Source: Bauldia sp. (GTDB lineage Bacteria; Pseudomonadota; Alphaproteobacteria; Rhizobiales; Kaistiaceae). From it: a stretch of 32,139 nt of DNA. The stretch is taken from assembly GCA_022841545.1 (NCBI GenBank), contig JALHRF010000042.1:1-32139 (forward strand), in the 5' to 3' direction. Under the pieces are notes generated by a model. It searched no databases. It saw only the letters and a list, made by a program, of their open reading frames with translations, and had not been told where the DNA came from. The position numbers were made by a program, and so were the translations under genes. Shown here one piece after another: positions 1 through 9,432 of this stretch. Numbering within the stretch: the stretch's first letter is position 1; each line of letters begins with the position of its first letter.

Positions 1-119
1 TTGCCGGCAATCGAACTGATCGCTTCCCACTGCGAGCCGTACTCGCCCGAATGATCGAAAACCAGACGGACCGCCCGCTCGCGAACCTCCGCCGGATAAC
101 GTGTCCTGTGTGTTCCCAT
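1..119 (-). CDS. IS3-family transposase OrfA, N-terminal fragment
   Basis: The reverse strand encodes an N-terminus beginning MGTHRTRYPAEVRERAVRLV, followed by FDHSGEYGSQWEAISSIAG before the window ends. This is the start of the helix-turn-helix OrfA protein of IS3-type elements, which binds the element's ends and is normally joined to the OrfB integrase by programmed frameshifting. The ATG is preceded by an AGGAGG ribosome binding site about seven bases upstream. Only 39 codons are visible, so completeness and presence of OrfB cannot be judged. The element's terminal repeat lies just upstream of the start codon (144-172). Assignment to IS3 rests on recalled family resemblance, not on a search. 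Confidence 0.8.
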   Translation of the reverse strand, partial: MGTHRTRYPAEVRERAVRLVFDHSGEYGSQWEAISSIAG

Positions 120-143
120 AGCAGCTCCTCCTTCTCACAGGTT

Positions 144-172
144 GGAGCCTCCGGGAAACCCGGTGCGGTTCA
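144..172. repeat. Terminal inverted repeat of the IS3-type element
   Basis: Read on the reverse strand, the sequence starts TGAACCGCACCGGG and continues TTTCCCGGAGGCTCC, which resembles the outer ends of some IS3-family elements that begin TGAAC. It lies between the transposase ribosome binding site and the end of the neighbouring iclR gene, exactly where an insertion sequence end is expected. The other end and the target duplication are outside the window, so the boundary at base 172 is inferred. Confidence 0.6.
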
Positions 173-191
173 GTTCTGTCAGCCGCTTTCT

Positions 192-971
192 CTATAGGAC
201 TTGAGCCGGACGGGGAGACAACCTCGACCTGCCAATCCTTGCACAGATCTCACGCAGGGCTCCTGCGGCCGCGGCGGTTCGTATATCGCGCCCATGACGC
301 TTCACGCACGCGACGATAATGCTTGCGACAGCCGATCCGTCAGCCCCAAGGATCGGGCAGCAAATGTCGGTGATTCCGACGAAATCTCGACTCTCGTGCA
401 ATTCGTAACCACGCTCCCTGATCCTGTCGAGGGTTGGAGTCAGGCCGCGCGGGACAGCCTTGAGATTGGTTCGGGCTAGACCCTCCTTGATCAGGCGCTT
501 CCGTTCGTCGTGGGTTTGGAAGGCGATGATCACCTGGCCGGAGGTCGCTTCGATGGAAGGTCGACGATATCCCAGCCGAAGCGTGAAGGACATGTCCGAA
601 CGCCCCGACACAGCGGCGACAACAACCGTCTCTCCACCTTGGAGGACGACTAGATGCGGCGAGTGGCCGGTGTCCTGTGCGAGCTGCGTCATTGCCGGAA
701 CCGCTTCGCTGAGAAGATCGTAGGCACGCGGCGTGTGGAGCCCGAGCTCAAACAGGCGGTTGGTCAGCGCGAACTCGTCCGTGTCGGCATCGCGCTCAAG
801 GTAACCGCGCTGCATCAACACCGCGACCATTCGGAAGATCTCGCTCTTCGAACGACCCAACTCCTCCGCTATCGAGGTCAGCGTGCGCCTGCGCTCGCGG
901 CCGGAGAGCAACTCGAGGATGTCGAGCCCCTTCTCAAGGGCGGGCGCGGAGTAGGATTTGGGTTCCGCCAT
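192..971 (-). CDS. IclR-family transcriptional regulator (first copy)
   Basis: A protein of 259 residues, the usual length for IclR regulators. Residues about 10-75 form the winged helix-turn-helix (LEKGLDILELL, then LTSIAEELGRSKSEIFRMVAVL), and residues about 90-250 form the GAF-like effector-binding domain that senses a small molecule. An upstream extension of the frame is open, but the start MAEPKSY at 971 fits the family boundary and has a GGGG-containing purine stretch upstream. The gene is divergent from the aldehyde-dehydrogenase-like/M20 pair, with a 180-base shared promoter region containing an inverted repeat (990-1019). This layout suggests it controls that pair and itself. The effector is unknown. 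Confidence 0.9.
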   Translation of the reverse strand: MAEPKSYSAPALEKGLDILELLSGRERRRTLTSIAEELGRSKSEIFRMVAVLMQRGYLERDADTDEFALTNRLFELGLHTPRAYDLLSEAVPAMTQLAQDTGHSPHLVVLQGGETVVVAAVSGRSDMSFTLRLGYRRPSIEATSGQVIIAFQTHDERKRLIKEGLARTNLKAVPRGLTPTLDRIRERGYELHESRDFVGITDICCPILGADGSAVASIIVACVKRHGRDIRTAAAAGALREICARIGRSRLSPRPAQVL

Positions 972-989
972 GCAGGTGCCCCGGTGAAG

Positions 990-1019
990 TTCATAAATGA
1001 GATTGACATCATATATGAA
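990..1019. promoter_or_regulatory. Inverted repeat in divergent iclR / ALDH-like promoter region
   Basis: TTCATA (990-995) and TATGAA (1014-1019) form a perfect inverted repeat separated by 18 bases, with an AT-rich centre in an otherwise G+C-rich region. A TTGACA hexamer reading toward the dehydrogenase-like gene lies inside the repeat (1003-1008), but no convincing -10 box follows at normal spacing. IclR proteins often bind palindromes in divergent intergenic regions, so this is a candidate operator for the adjacent regulator. Binding is inferred. Confidence 0.4.
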
Positions 1020-1151
1020 ACATCGCCAAGTTTCGCCAGGGCGGGAATGCGTTCTCGGCAGCCCGCCGAAGGAGGCTTGGTTGGCTCGGAGTGCGATTCC
1101 GCTCAGGTTGATTGTCCTCTCGGCCGGTTTGGCGCTCCCGAGGTTCCGGCG

Positions 1152-2741
1152 ATGACGGCGCTCCGGCGCAGCGAGCGCGTCGGCCAGATCGACGGTCTCA
1201 CGATCGTCCGGTCCGAAGTGGCTGGCCTCCCGGTTGCCCTCAACCATATCGACGGCCGATGGCGTGCCGGTTCGTCGGGATCGTGGCTCCGGGTGACGAG
1301 CCCGTCATCGGGTGTCATCGCCGGGTCAGCGACCCTGTCGACAGCCGCGGATATCGACGCGGCGGTCCGGGCCGCGCGGGCGGCGCAACCCGGCTTCGTT
1401 GCGCTCGCGCTGCAGGAGCGCGCAGATCTCTGTCGGAAGATCGCAGGATCGATCCTGCTTCGGTCCGAAGCGCTGGCGCGACTCCTATCGATCGAGCAGG
1501 GTAAGCCGCTTCTGGAGGCAAGGAGCGAGGTGCAGGCGACGGCAAACGGCTTTGGCGCCGCGGCCGACGAGGTGGCTTCCACCTGCGCCGACGACGTCCT
1601 CTGCCGTGATAGCGCGCGCGTCAGGCTGTCGCGCCGTCGTCCCAGGGGCGTTGCGGGTCTGCTCACCGCCGCCAACTATCCGCTCGGGGTACCTTCGACG
1701 ATGTGCCTGGGGCCTGCGCTGGCGACCGGCAACACCGTCGTCTGGGTTCCCGCTGCGACCACGCCGCTGGTTTCGGCGGCACTCTTGGAGTGCATGCTCT
1801 CGGCGGGACTTCCCCCGGGTGTCGTCAATCTCGTGGTCGGAGATCAGGCCGACCTTGCGCCGGCCTTCGTGCGTCATCCGGGCATCGCCGGCGTGAGTCA
1901 ATTCGACAACCGCGCATCGGCGCATGCGCTCGCCCGACTGGCGGACGGCAGGACGATCCGCGGCGGCGACAGCGGTACCAGCCTTGCCGTCGTAATGTTT
2001 GACGCCGACATCCAGGCGGCGGCCGAGGCAATCGCTCGTCGCGGGTTCGACAATGCCGGTCAGATCGGCACCTTCGGGACTCGCGTCCTGGTCCATGCCT
2101 CGATTCAAACGCGTCTGGTGGAGGCCCTGGCGGCCGCTGCCGCGGACCGACGCCTCGGCGACGGTTTCGATCCGGCCACCACCCTGGGCCCGGTGAACAA
2201 CCGTTCGGCTCTGGCCCTCCTCGAACGTCAGATCGCTGACGCGCAGCGACGCGGCGGGCGGTTTGTGACCGGCGGTGCCCGGATCGAGAGCGAGACAGGG
2301 TTGCATGTCGCCGCCGGCGTCATGACCGCCGTCGATGGGCGGTCTCTCCTGAACCGGGAGGGATCGCAGGGGCCCGTCATTCCCGTTCTCGGTTTCAGGA
2401 ACGAGAGTGAGTTCAACGATCTGGCCCGGGCGGGCCCGCTCGGCCCCTCGATCGCGGTCTACACCCGCTCCGTCGACGCCGCGGACGATCTCGCCCGGTC
2501 GACCGGCGCTGAGTCCGTTACGGTCAACGAGGTTCGCTCATTGCTCGACGACTGGTTGCCGTGTTCCGGGGTCGGAGGCGATGATCGTGGCGCCCGCGCC
2601 GCTCTGCTTGCGATGACGGCGCGCATCACGTTGTCGGTGCCGGTGAAGGCAATTCGGTCGAGCGGCCCGTCGATGCGGCGGGAGGGTGCGTTGCGCGCCC
2701 GGTCGCTTTCGCCTGAGGCTCAGGGATCGAATGCCGTATGA
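1152..2741 (+). CDS. Aldehyde-dehydrogenase-like protein lacking catalytic residues
   Basis: The 529-residue protein follows the aldehyde dehydrogenase fold from end to end: the N-terminal segment NHIDGRW, then AALDH-like NAD-binding landmarks (AANYPLG, GPALATGNTVVW, AGLPPGVVNLVVG), the GQxC region and the C-terminal LPCSGVGG stretch. Key residues are replaced. The catalytic cysteine site reads NAGQIGTFG, the general-base glutamate site reads TIRGGDSG, the cofactor-binding lysine site reads VVWVPA, and the EEIFGPV motif reads REGSQGPV. No frameshift is apparent, because alignment to the family continues to the end. The start at 1152 is chosen over a long open extension because homology begins soon after and GAGG lies about nine bases upstream. 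Its stop overlaps the next start (ATGA), so it is probably translated with the M20 hydrolase. It may be a pseudoenzyme or have changed chemistry. Confidence 0.8.
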   Translation: MTALRRSERVGQIDGLTIVRSEVAGLPVALNHIDGRWRAGSSGSWLRVTSPSSGVIAGSATLSTAADIDAAVRAARAAQPGFVALALQERADLCRKIAGSILLRSEALARLLSIEQGKPLLEARSEVQATANGFGAAADEVASTCADDVLCRDSARVRLSRRRPRGVAGLLTAANYPLGVPSTMCLGPALATGNTVVWVPAATTPLVSAALLECMLSAGLPPGVVNLVVGDQADLAPAFVRHPGIAGVSQFDNRASAHALARLADGRTIRGGDSGTSLAVVMFDADIQAAAEAIARRGFDNAGQIGTFGTRVLVHASIQTRLVEALAAAAADRRLGDGFDPATTLGPVNNRSALALLERQIADAQRRGGRFVTGGARIESETGLHVAAGVMTAVDGRSLLNREGSQGPVIPVLGFRNESEFNDLARAGPLGPSIAVYTRSVDAADDLARSTGAESVTVNEVRSLLDDWLPCSGVGGDDRGARAALLAMTARITLSVPVKAIRSSGPSMRREGALRARSLSPEAQGSNAV

Positions 2742-3901
2742 CGGATACCGAAGGCGTGACGCGCGAGGACGTCACGACGCTTCTCGCGGCAATGGTCGCG
2801 ATTCCGAGCGTCAACCCGGCGCTGGCTCGGATGACCGATCCGGCGGAATGGGCCGGCGAAGGCGCGATGGCCCGATTCGTCGTCGACTGGCTGGTCGGCA
2901 ACGGCATTTCCGCCCGGCTTGACATGGTGGAGCCAGGCCGCCCCAACGTCGTGGCACATCTTCCGGGACCATCGGGGTCGCCTCGCGTCGTCTGGGAGGG
3001 CCATCTCGATACGGTGCAGGTCGACGGCATGACCGCGCCATTCACGCCGTTCGTCCGCGACGGTCGCCTCTACGGGCGTGGCGCCGTTGACGACAAGGCA
3101 AGTCTCGCCATGTTCATGCTCGCCCTTCGGGCGGCGCGGCCGCGGGTGCGCAACACCGACGTCACCTTTGTCGCGGCGATTGACGAGGAGGTCACCTACA
3201 AGGGCGTTGCGCATCACATTGCTCGGAACGGCCCCTATGATATGGGAATCGCCGGCGAACCCACCGATCTTCGCATCGTCACCGCCTGCAAGGGCTGCCT
3301 CCGCTGGGTGATCGAGGTCCACGGTCGAAACGCGCACGCGTCGCGGCCAGAGGAGGGCATCGACGCGATCGGCATCGCCATGGAACTGCTCGCCCACCTT
3401 CGCGTGTACATGGCGGCGGACCGGCGGAATCACCCGATGCTTGGCCGCCGTACGCTGACCTGCACGCTGCTCCAGGCGGGAGAGGGGCCGAACAGCGTGC
3501 CGGCGCTCGCCCGGCTGACCTTCGACATGCGCACGCTGCCGGACCAGACCGGACAGGAGGCCTGGGAAGAGATTGCCGCCGTGGTCGCCAGGTTCCCGCG
3601 TCCCTCGGGCGCGTCGATCGACATGCGGCCGCCATTCATCGACTCGATCTCCATGGAGGTCGATCCTGCCTCGGCGGTCGTCGCCCGGCTTCAGCCGGAG
3701 CTGCGTTCGGCGGGAGTGGATCCCACTCCGCTCGGAGCGCCGTTCGGCTCAGACGCGACAAAATTGACCCGGACCGGAACCCCGACCGTCGTATTCGGGC
3801 CGGGCAGCATCGATCAGGCCCATGCACCGGACGAGCATGTCGAGATCGACCAAGTGGTTCTAGCGGCGGAGATCCTGCTGCGGACCGTCACCGAAGGATA
3901 G
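2738..3901 (+). CDS. M20-family zinc metallohydrolase (ArgE/DapE-like)
   Basis: A 387-residue member of the M20 family of two-metal amidohydrolases and peptidases, which includes acetylornithine and succinyl-diaminopimelate deacylases and carboxypeptidases. Visible motifs are WEGHLDT (His89, Asp91), GRGAVDDK (Asp118/119, bridging metal), DEE (Glu150/151, general base), AGEPTD (Glu174) and a C-terminal QAHAPDE with the last histidine ligand. The central lid domain contains RNAHASRPEEG and the conserved NSVP stretch. The start overlaps the stop of the upstream ALDH-like gene by four bases (ATGA), indicating translational coupling. The substrate cannot be assigned. Hydrolysis of an N-acyl or amide bond in the compound handled by this locus is a reasonable inference. 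It converges on the dioxygenase gene, leaving 28 bases between stops. Confidence 0.9.
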   Translation: MTDTEGVTREDVTTLLAAMVAIPSVNPALARMTDPAEWAGEGAMARFVVDWLVGNGISARLDMVEPGRPNVVAHLPGPSGSPRVVWEGHLDTVQVDGMTAPFTPFVRDGRLYGRGAVDDKASLAMFMLALRAARPRVRNTDVTFVAAIDEEVTYKGVAHHIARNGPYDMGIAGEPTDLRIVTACKGCLRWVIEVHGRNAHASRPEEGIDAIGIAMELLAHLRVYMAADRRNHPMLGRRTLTCTLLQAGEGPNSVPALARLTFDMRTLPDQTGQEAWEEIAAVVARFPRPSGASIDMRPPFIDSISMEVDPASAVVARLQPELRSAGVDPTPLGAPFGSDATKLTRTGTPTVVFGPGSIDQAHAPDEHVEIDQVVLAAEILLRTVTEG

Positions 3902-3929
3902 CTCGGTGGGAGCGGATCGCTCCCCGGTC

Positions 3930-4883
3930 CTACCCATCGTGCCAACGACGCAAGCCGAGGAGCCGCTCGCCGAGCGGCGTCAGTTTCGCCACCGCGGCAT
4001 TCTTCTTCTCCCAGTCGCGGGGATCGCCCGGCCAGCCACCCCTCGGATGGTCGCGTTCGCGCCACAGCCGGATGCGCTCCTGCCGCACATCCTCGTTGGC
4101 CTCGTCAGCGGGGTACATGGCGATGTACTGCGCCATCCGAACGCGGTTCCCGGAGTGGTTCGGCCGGACGCCGTGCGCTAGGAGGCTGTTGAAGATCAGG
4201 AGGTCGCCTGGGTCCATCTCGACGTTGACGATCTTTACTCCGGTGATGTCCGGCATCATCGGGTTGCGGTCGGCGGGCTGGGTCTTCACCCATTCCTTGA
4301 AGTTGTAGAAGAGTTCGGGGGCGCACTGGAAACCGCCGATGGCTTCATCCTGCTTCACCAGGCTGAGCACGCCCTGAACGCTCACCGGCGGCGGGTCGAG
4401 AGTGGTGTCGACGTCCCAATGGATGAAGCCGTTCGGATTGCCCGGGACCTTCTTCGGCGGGTTGAGGTTGGCGCGGTCGATGCCGACCCAAAGGTCCTCG
4501 CGGTCCCAGACGTCAACATAGGCGTCGTAGAGCCGCTGCTCCTGACGATTGTCCCAAAGGTACTGGTGGTTGTAGATCTCCACCATGCCAGTGTTGTTGA
4601 GTTCCGGCCTGCCGTGCGGTCGCCGGTCACCGGTGTACCAGGTCGATGGGTCGTCCGGGTCCTTCTCCTCGAAGCGCCAGAGCAGGTCGACCAGCCGATC
4701 CACATTCTCGCGCGGCACCGCTTGCTTCACGATCACATAGCCATTGGTAATCCAGTGCTGCCAATCGGCCGGCGACAGGACGCGAAGCGGTAGCTTCTTC
4801 TTGATGTCCTTCAGCTGGGTGGCGTTCCGGTCGGCGCCCGGATGGCCCTTGAACTCGTCCAGTTTCGGGTGTGCCGCTTCCAT
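3930..4883 (-). CDS. PhyH-family Fe(II)/2-oxoglutarate dioxygenase
   Basis: This 317-residue protein belongs to the phytanoyl-CoA dioxygenase (PhyH) family of non-haem iron hydroxylases. The iron triad is visible as the HxD motif in FIHWDVD (His155, Asp157) and the distal histidine in LLAHGVRPNHSG (His237). Arginine in SGNRVR (about 247) is positioned to bind the 2-oxoglutarate carboxylate. Members usually hydroxylate an unactivated C-H bond of a small metabolite, lipid or osmolyte, so the enzyme may initiate breakdown of the compound imported by the neighbouring ABC system. The start MEAAHPKL follows a 213-base divergent region shared with the second IclR regulator, which probably controls it. 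No signal peptide is present, so it is cytoplasmic. Confidence 0.9.
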   Translation of the reverse strand: MEAAHPKLDEFKGHPGADRNATQLKDIKKKLPLRVLSPADWQHWITNGYVIVKQAVPRENVDRLVDLLWRFEEKDPDDPSTWYTGDRRPHGRPELNNTGMVEIYNHQYLWDNRQEQRLYDAYVDVWDREDLWVGIDRANLNPPKKVPGNPNGFIHWDVDTTLDPPPVSVQGVLSLVKQDEAIGGFQCAPELFYNFKEWVKTQPADRNPMMPDITGVKIVNVEMDPGDLLIFNSLLAHGVRPNHSGNRVRMAQYIAMYPADEANEDVRQERIRLWRERDHPRGGWPGDPRDWEKKNAAVAKLTPLGERLLGLRRWHDG

Positions 4884-4938
4884 GGTCGTTCTTCCCTCGC
4901 TCCTGGTTTCGCGAAGAATGGGATCCTATCCCGAGATA

Positions 4939-4982
4939 ACACAGCCTACCATAACTGTGTACGTCGTTTCTGTTCTGTGGAA
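4939..4982. promoter_or_regulatory. Inverted repeat and CTGTGGA element in divergent phyH / iclR region
   Basis: ACACAG (4939-4944) and CTGTGT (4955-4960) form a perfect six-base inverted repeat with a ten-base spacer. Thirteen bases further right lies TTCTGTGGAA (4973-4982), whose ends TTC and GAA are also inverted. The string CTGTGGA recurs in the promoter of the binding-protein gene (7898-7904). The position between a dioxygenase gene and an iclR gene makes these candidate operators. This is sequence-based inference. Confidence 0.4.
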
Positions 4983-5096
4983 TAAGGAAATGCGATCGGC
5001 GAGAGGAACCGCACCGGCGGTCCCAACCGACCGCCGGTTGACGCGATTGGCGCGGCTCACTATTCCGGGCCGCGGTCGCGACGGGGAGACGAAACC

Positions 5097-5927
5097 GTGA
5101 AGAAGTCGGTAGCCGCGGAGAAGCCCACGGCCGGTCGGATCGGACCCGATTCGCCGGCTGTTTCGCCGCGCCGCCCACGTGTCGGGCGCATGGACCGCGC
5201 GCTGCAGATCCTCGACCATCTCTACGAGACGAATGAGCCGGCGGGTGGTTATGCAATCGCCAAAGCGACTGGCCTGCCGCTTTCGACCGCCTATCTGGTG
5301 GTCGACGAACTGGTGGGCCAGGATCTCCTGACCCGTCGCGCAGACGGCACCGTCTGGCTCGGTCCGCGCCTCTACCACTACGGTCTCGCCTATTCGCGCT
5401 CCCTCGACTTTCTCGGCGAGGCGCGCCGCGCCATGAACGATCTCTGTCGCGAAGTGGGGGAGACCGTCCAGGTCTGCGGTCGCGACCATGACCAGGTCGT
5501 CGTCCTCGCCATGGCGGACGGGCCGGGCCACTATCGCGTCAAGTCGGATGCGGGAACCCGCGTACCGATCGCGCTGAGCGCTTCCGGTCCGCTTCTGATC
5601 GGTCACCTCCCGGAGGGGGACCGTCTGGCCGTTCTGAACCGGAGCGCAGGGGTCGGGCCGCTGGTCGATCGCGCGATGGCGGTGAAGGCGCTGTCCGATC
5701 TGGCGCCGCACGCCCTCGAGGCGCGCATGTCGATCGATGTCGGACAGAACGATTTCCGTGTTGCCACCATCGCCTCGCCGATCCGCGACGCCGACGGCGC
5801 ATGCGTGGCGACACTCGCCATCGTTCTCCCCGAACAGAAGGCGTTATCCAATCGCGACTTCTACGTGCGCGCCGCCCGCACCGCGACGGAGGCTGTCGAG
5901 GGCCGGCTGGGCTGGCGGAGCCGCTGA
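5097..5927 (+). CDS. IclR-family transcriptional regulator (second copy)
   Basis: A 276-residue IclR-type regulator. After a basic, proline-rich N-terminal tail of about 30 residues comes the winged helix-turn-helix (MDRALQILDHLYE, then YAIAKATGLPLSTAYLVVDEL), followed by the effector domain (from about 105 to the C-terminus). The start is a GTG preceded by GGGGAG at good spacing. A later ATG at 5190 would remove the tail but has less support. It is divergent from the PhyH gene and is followed 24 bases later by the ABC ATPase gene, so it probably leads the operon and regulates both directions. It is only distantly similar to the first IclR protein in this window, implying a different effector. 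Confidence 0.9.
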   Translation: MKKSVAAEKPTAGRIGPDSPAVSPRRPRVGRMDRALQILDHLYETNEPAGGYAIAKATGLPLSTAYLVVDELVGQDLLTRRADGTVWLGPRLYHYGLAYSRSLDFLGEARRAMNDLCREVGETVQVCGRDHDQVVVLAMADGPGHYRVKSDAGTRVPIALSASGPLLIGHLPEGDRLAVLNRSAGVGPLVDRAMAVKALSDLAPHALEARMSIDVGQNDFRVATIASPIRDADGACVATLAIVLPEQKALSNRDFYVRAARTATEAVEGRLGWRSR

Positions 5928-5951
5928 CGCGGCCGCACAGAGGAGAACGGA

Positions 5952-7777
<1,826 letters not shown>

Positions 7778-7842
7778 GCGGGGAGGCTGCCGACGATCAA
7801 TGCGCGTGGACCCCGTGACCACGGCCACGGCGCCGAGCGGGC

Positions 7843-7904
7843 TTGACCGCAAGGGCGATGGTGATACGCTTCCCTAGGTCTGCAAGCAATTCCATATCTG
7901 TGGA
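7843..7904 (+). promoter_or_regulatory. Candidate promoter and operator for the binding-protein gene
   Basis: TTGACC (7843-7848) and TACGCT (7865-7870) are separated by 16 bases and resemble a sigma-70 promoter. About 20 bases downstream, TCCA (7891-7894) and TGGA (7901-7904) flank six bases, forming an inverted element containing CTGTGGA, which also occurs in the phyH/iclR intergenic region. A repressor bound here would sit just past the expected transcription start. The region (7778-8014) otherwise contains no gene. It separates the SDR from the solute-binding gene, suggesting separate transcription of sbp-permease-permease. Confidence 0.4.
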
Positions 7905-8014
7905 CTAGTCGCGGACCTGGCGCCGCTCAGGAGTTGGCGCGTCCTAGAGCTTCCGTTCTTTCCAGCGTGATGGGAAACCCGGTCGGGCCCGAACAATAAA
8001 GAGGAGAACGAATA

Positions 8015-9346
8015 ATGGTGACGAGATCACGGATTGCCGTCATCGGCGCCGCGCTTGCGGCGACCGTCATGTCGGCGTCGGCGGCGCTTGCCGACATCAC
8101 AATCCTCGCCTGGCCGGGAGGCCCGGAGGAGACGGCCTTGAGGAAGATCGTCGACAACTACAACGCCGTCGAGGGCAACACCAGCAAGGCGAGCCTCCTC
8201 TTCTTCAGCCGTGACAACTTCTTCGACAAGATGCTCTCCGATGCCGCCGCGGGGTCGAAGGAGTTCGACGTCATGCTGACCACGACGTATAGCGTGGGAC
8301 AGTATGCGCCGTTCATGACCCCGATCGACGACCTGGTTACCGACGAGGTCAAGGCGACCTTCCCGCAGTCGGCGCTCGACTCACAGAGCTTCGAAGGCCA
8401 CCTCTACGGCATTCCGACCGACCTTTCGGTCAACTTCATCTATTACCGCACCGACCTCTTCGAGCAGTTGATGTCGGACGAGGCGTGGAAGACGAAGTAT
8501 CGCGAGATCGCCAAGGCGGAACTCGGCAAGGACCTCGAGCCCAAGATGCCGGCCGACTGGACCTGGGATGATTTCGTCGCCTCGGCGCTGTTCTTCACCA
8601 AGTCGATCAATGCCGACAGCCCCACCCGTTACGGCGCGGCGCTCCAGATGAAGAACATCATCTTCAGCGTGATGATCTGGCAGAGCTCGGCGGCCGGTTA
8701 CGGCGGCAACTGGATGGACGCCGAGGGCAACATCACGGTCGATTCCGAGGCCTATCGGAACGCGCTCAATGTCTACAAGACGATCGCCGACAAGGAGGCC
8801 ACTCCCGGCGGCAGCGGCAACTACGAGTACTCGGAAGCGAATGGCGCCTTCGGCACCGGTCAGGTCGCCTTCATGCTGCAGTGGTCGGCGGCCTATTCCG
8901 AACTGATCGACCCGGCGCAGTATCCCGAGATCGAGGGCAAGTTCGACATCACGCACCCGGCGGCAGGAACTGCGGGCGTGAAGACGCACTTCCATGCGCT
9001 CGGCCTCGGCGTCAACAAGGCCTCCGAGAAACAGGACGAAGCGCGGAAGTTCCTCGCCTACCTCGCTACCGAACCGGTCATCACCCAATATGGCCGGGAA
9101 GGTGGCAAGCCGCCGCTCACCCCGGCGCTGACCGAGGCCTACGCCGACGGCCGCCCGGACGTCCTGAAGATGGGCGAGTATGCGGGCGAGTACGGTGTGG
9201 TGATGAACGGGGCCACCAGCTCCAAGGCGCTCGCCGTCTACAATGTCATGGCCGAGAACTTCACCGGCTACTGGAGCGGCACCATCGACATCGACGCGGC
9301 GCTCGCCAACGTGACGGCATCGATGAAAGAGGACTTCGCCAAGTAG
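8015..9346 (+). CDS. ABC transporter periplasmic solute-binding protein (family 1)
   Basis: A 443-residue extracellular solute-binding protein of the type that delivers sugars, polyols or related compounds to CUT1 importers. A Sec signal peptide is clear: basic start MVTRSR, hydrophobic stretch, and cleavage probably after ALA at residue 26 (mature protein begins DITILAWPGG). The body has typical features such as FDVMLTTTYSVGQYAPF, LYGIPTDLSVNFIYYRTDLF and a C-terminal aromatic/acidic stretch. A strong AGGAG site precedes the ATG. The permease genes follow after an 86-base gap with a stem-loop, an arrangement that usually gives more binding protein than permease. Ligand identity cannot be read from sequence. 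Confidence 0.93.
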   Translation: MVTRSRIAVIGAALAATVMSASAALADITILAWPGGPEETALRKIVDNYNAVEGNTSKASLLFFSRDNFFDKMLSDAAAGSKEFDVMLTTTYSVGQYAPFMTPIDDLVTDEVKATFPQSALDSQSFEGHLYGIPTDLSVNFIYYRTDLFEQLMSDEAWKTKYREIAKAELGKDLEPKMPADWTWDDFVASALFFTKSINADSPTRYGAALQMKNIIFSVMIWQSSAAGYGGNWMDAEGNITVDSEAYRNALNVYKTIADKEATPGGSGNYEYSEANGAFGTGQVAFMLQWSAAYSELIDPAQYPEIEGKFDITHPAAGTAGVKTHFHALGLGVNKASEKQDEARKFLAYLATEPVITQYGREGGKPPLTPALTEAYADGRPDVLKMGEYAGEYGVVMNGATSSKALAVYNVMAENFTGYWSGTIDIDAALANVTASMKEDFAK

Positions 9347-9374
9347 GCGTCTGTCTGGCCTAGACTAATGCGGT

Positions 9375-9398
9375 CGCCGGTCGGCAGGGCCTCCGGCG
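9375..9398 (+). terminator. Stem-loop between binding protein and permease genes
   Basis: CGCCGG (9375-9380) and CCGGCG (9393-9398) can pair with a 12-base loop, followed by GCCGTTCTATTT. In importer operons such hairpins cause partial termination or protect the 3' end of the binding-protein mRNA. The weak T-tract suggests partial rather than complete termination. Confidence 0.4.
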
Positions 9399-9432
9399 GC
9401 CGTTCTATTTCGTGGCGGCGGGAAGATCCAGC

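Noticed and set aside
654-1151. N-terminal extension of the aldehyde-dehydrogenase-like gene
   Set aside because: It overlaps the iclR gene on the opposite strand and the promoter region, and ALDH similarity begins only after the ATG at 1152.
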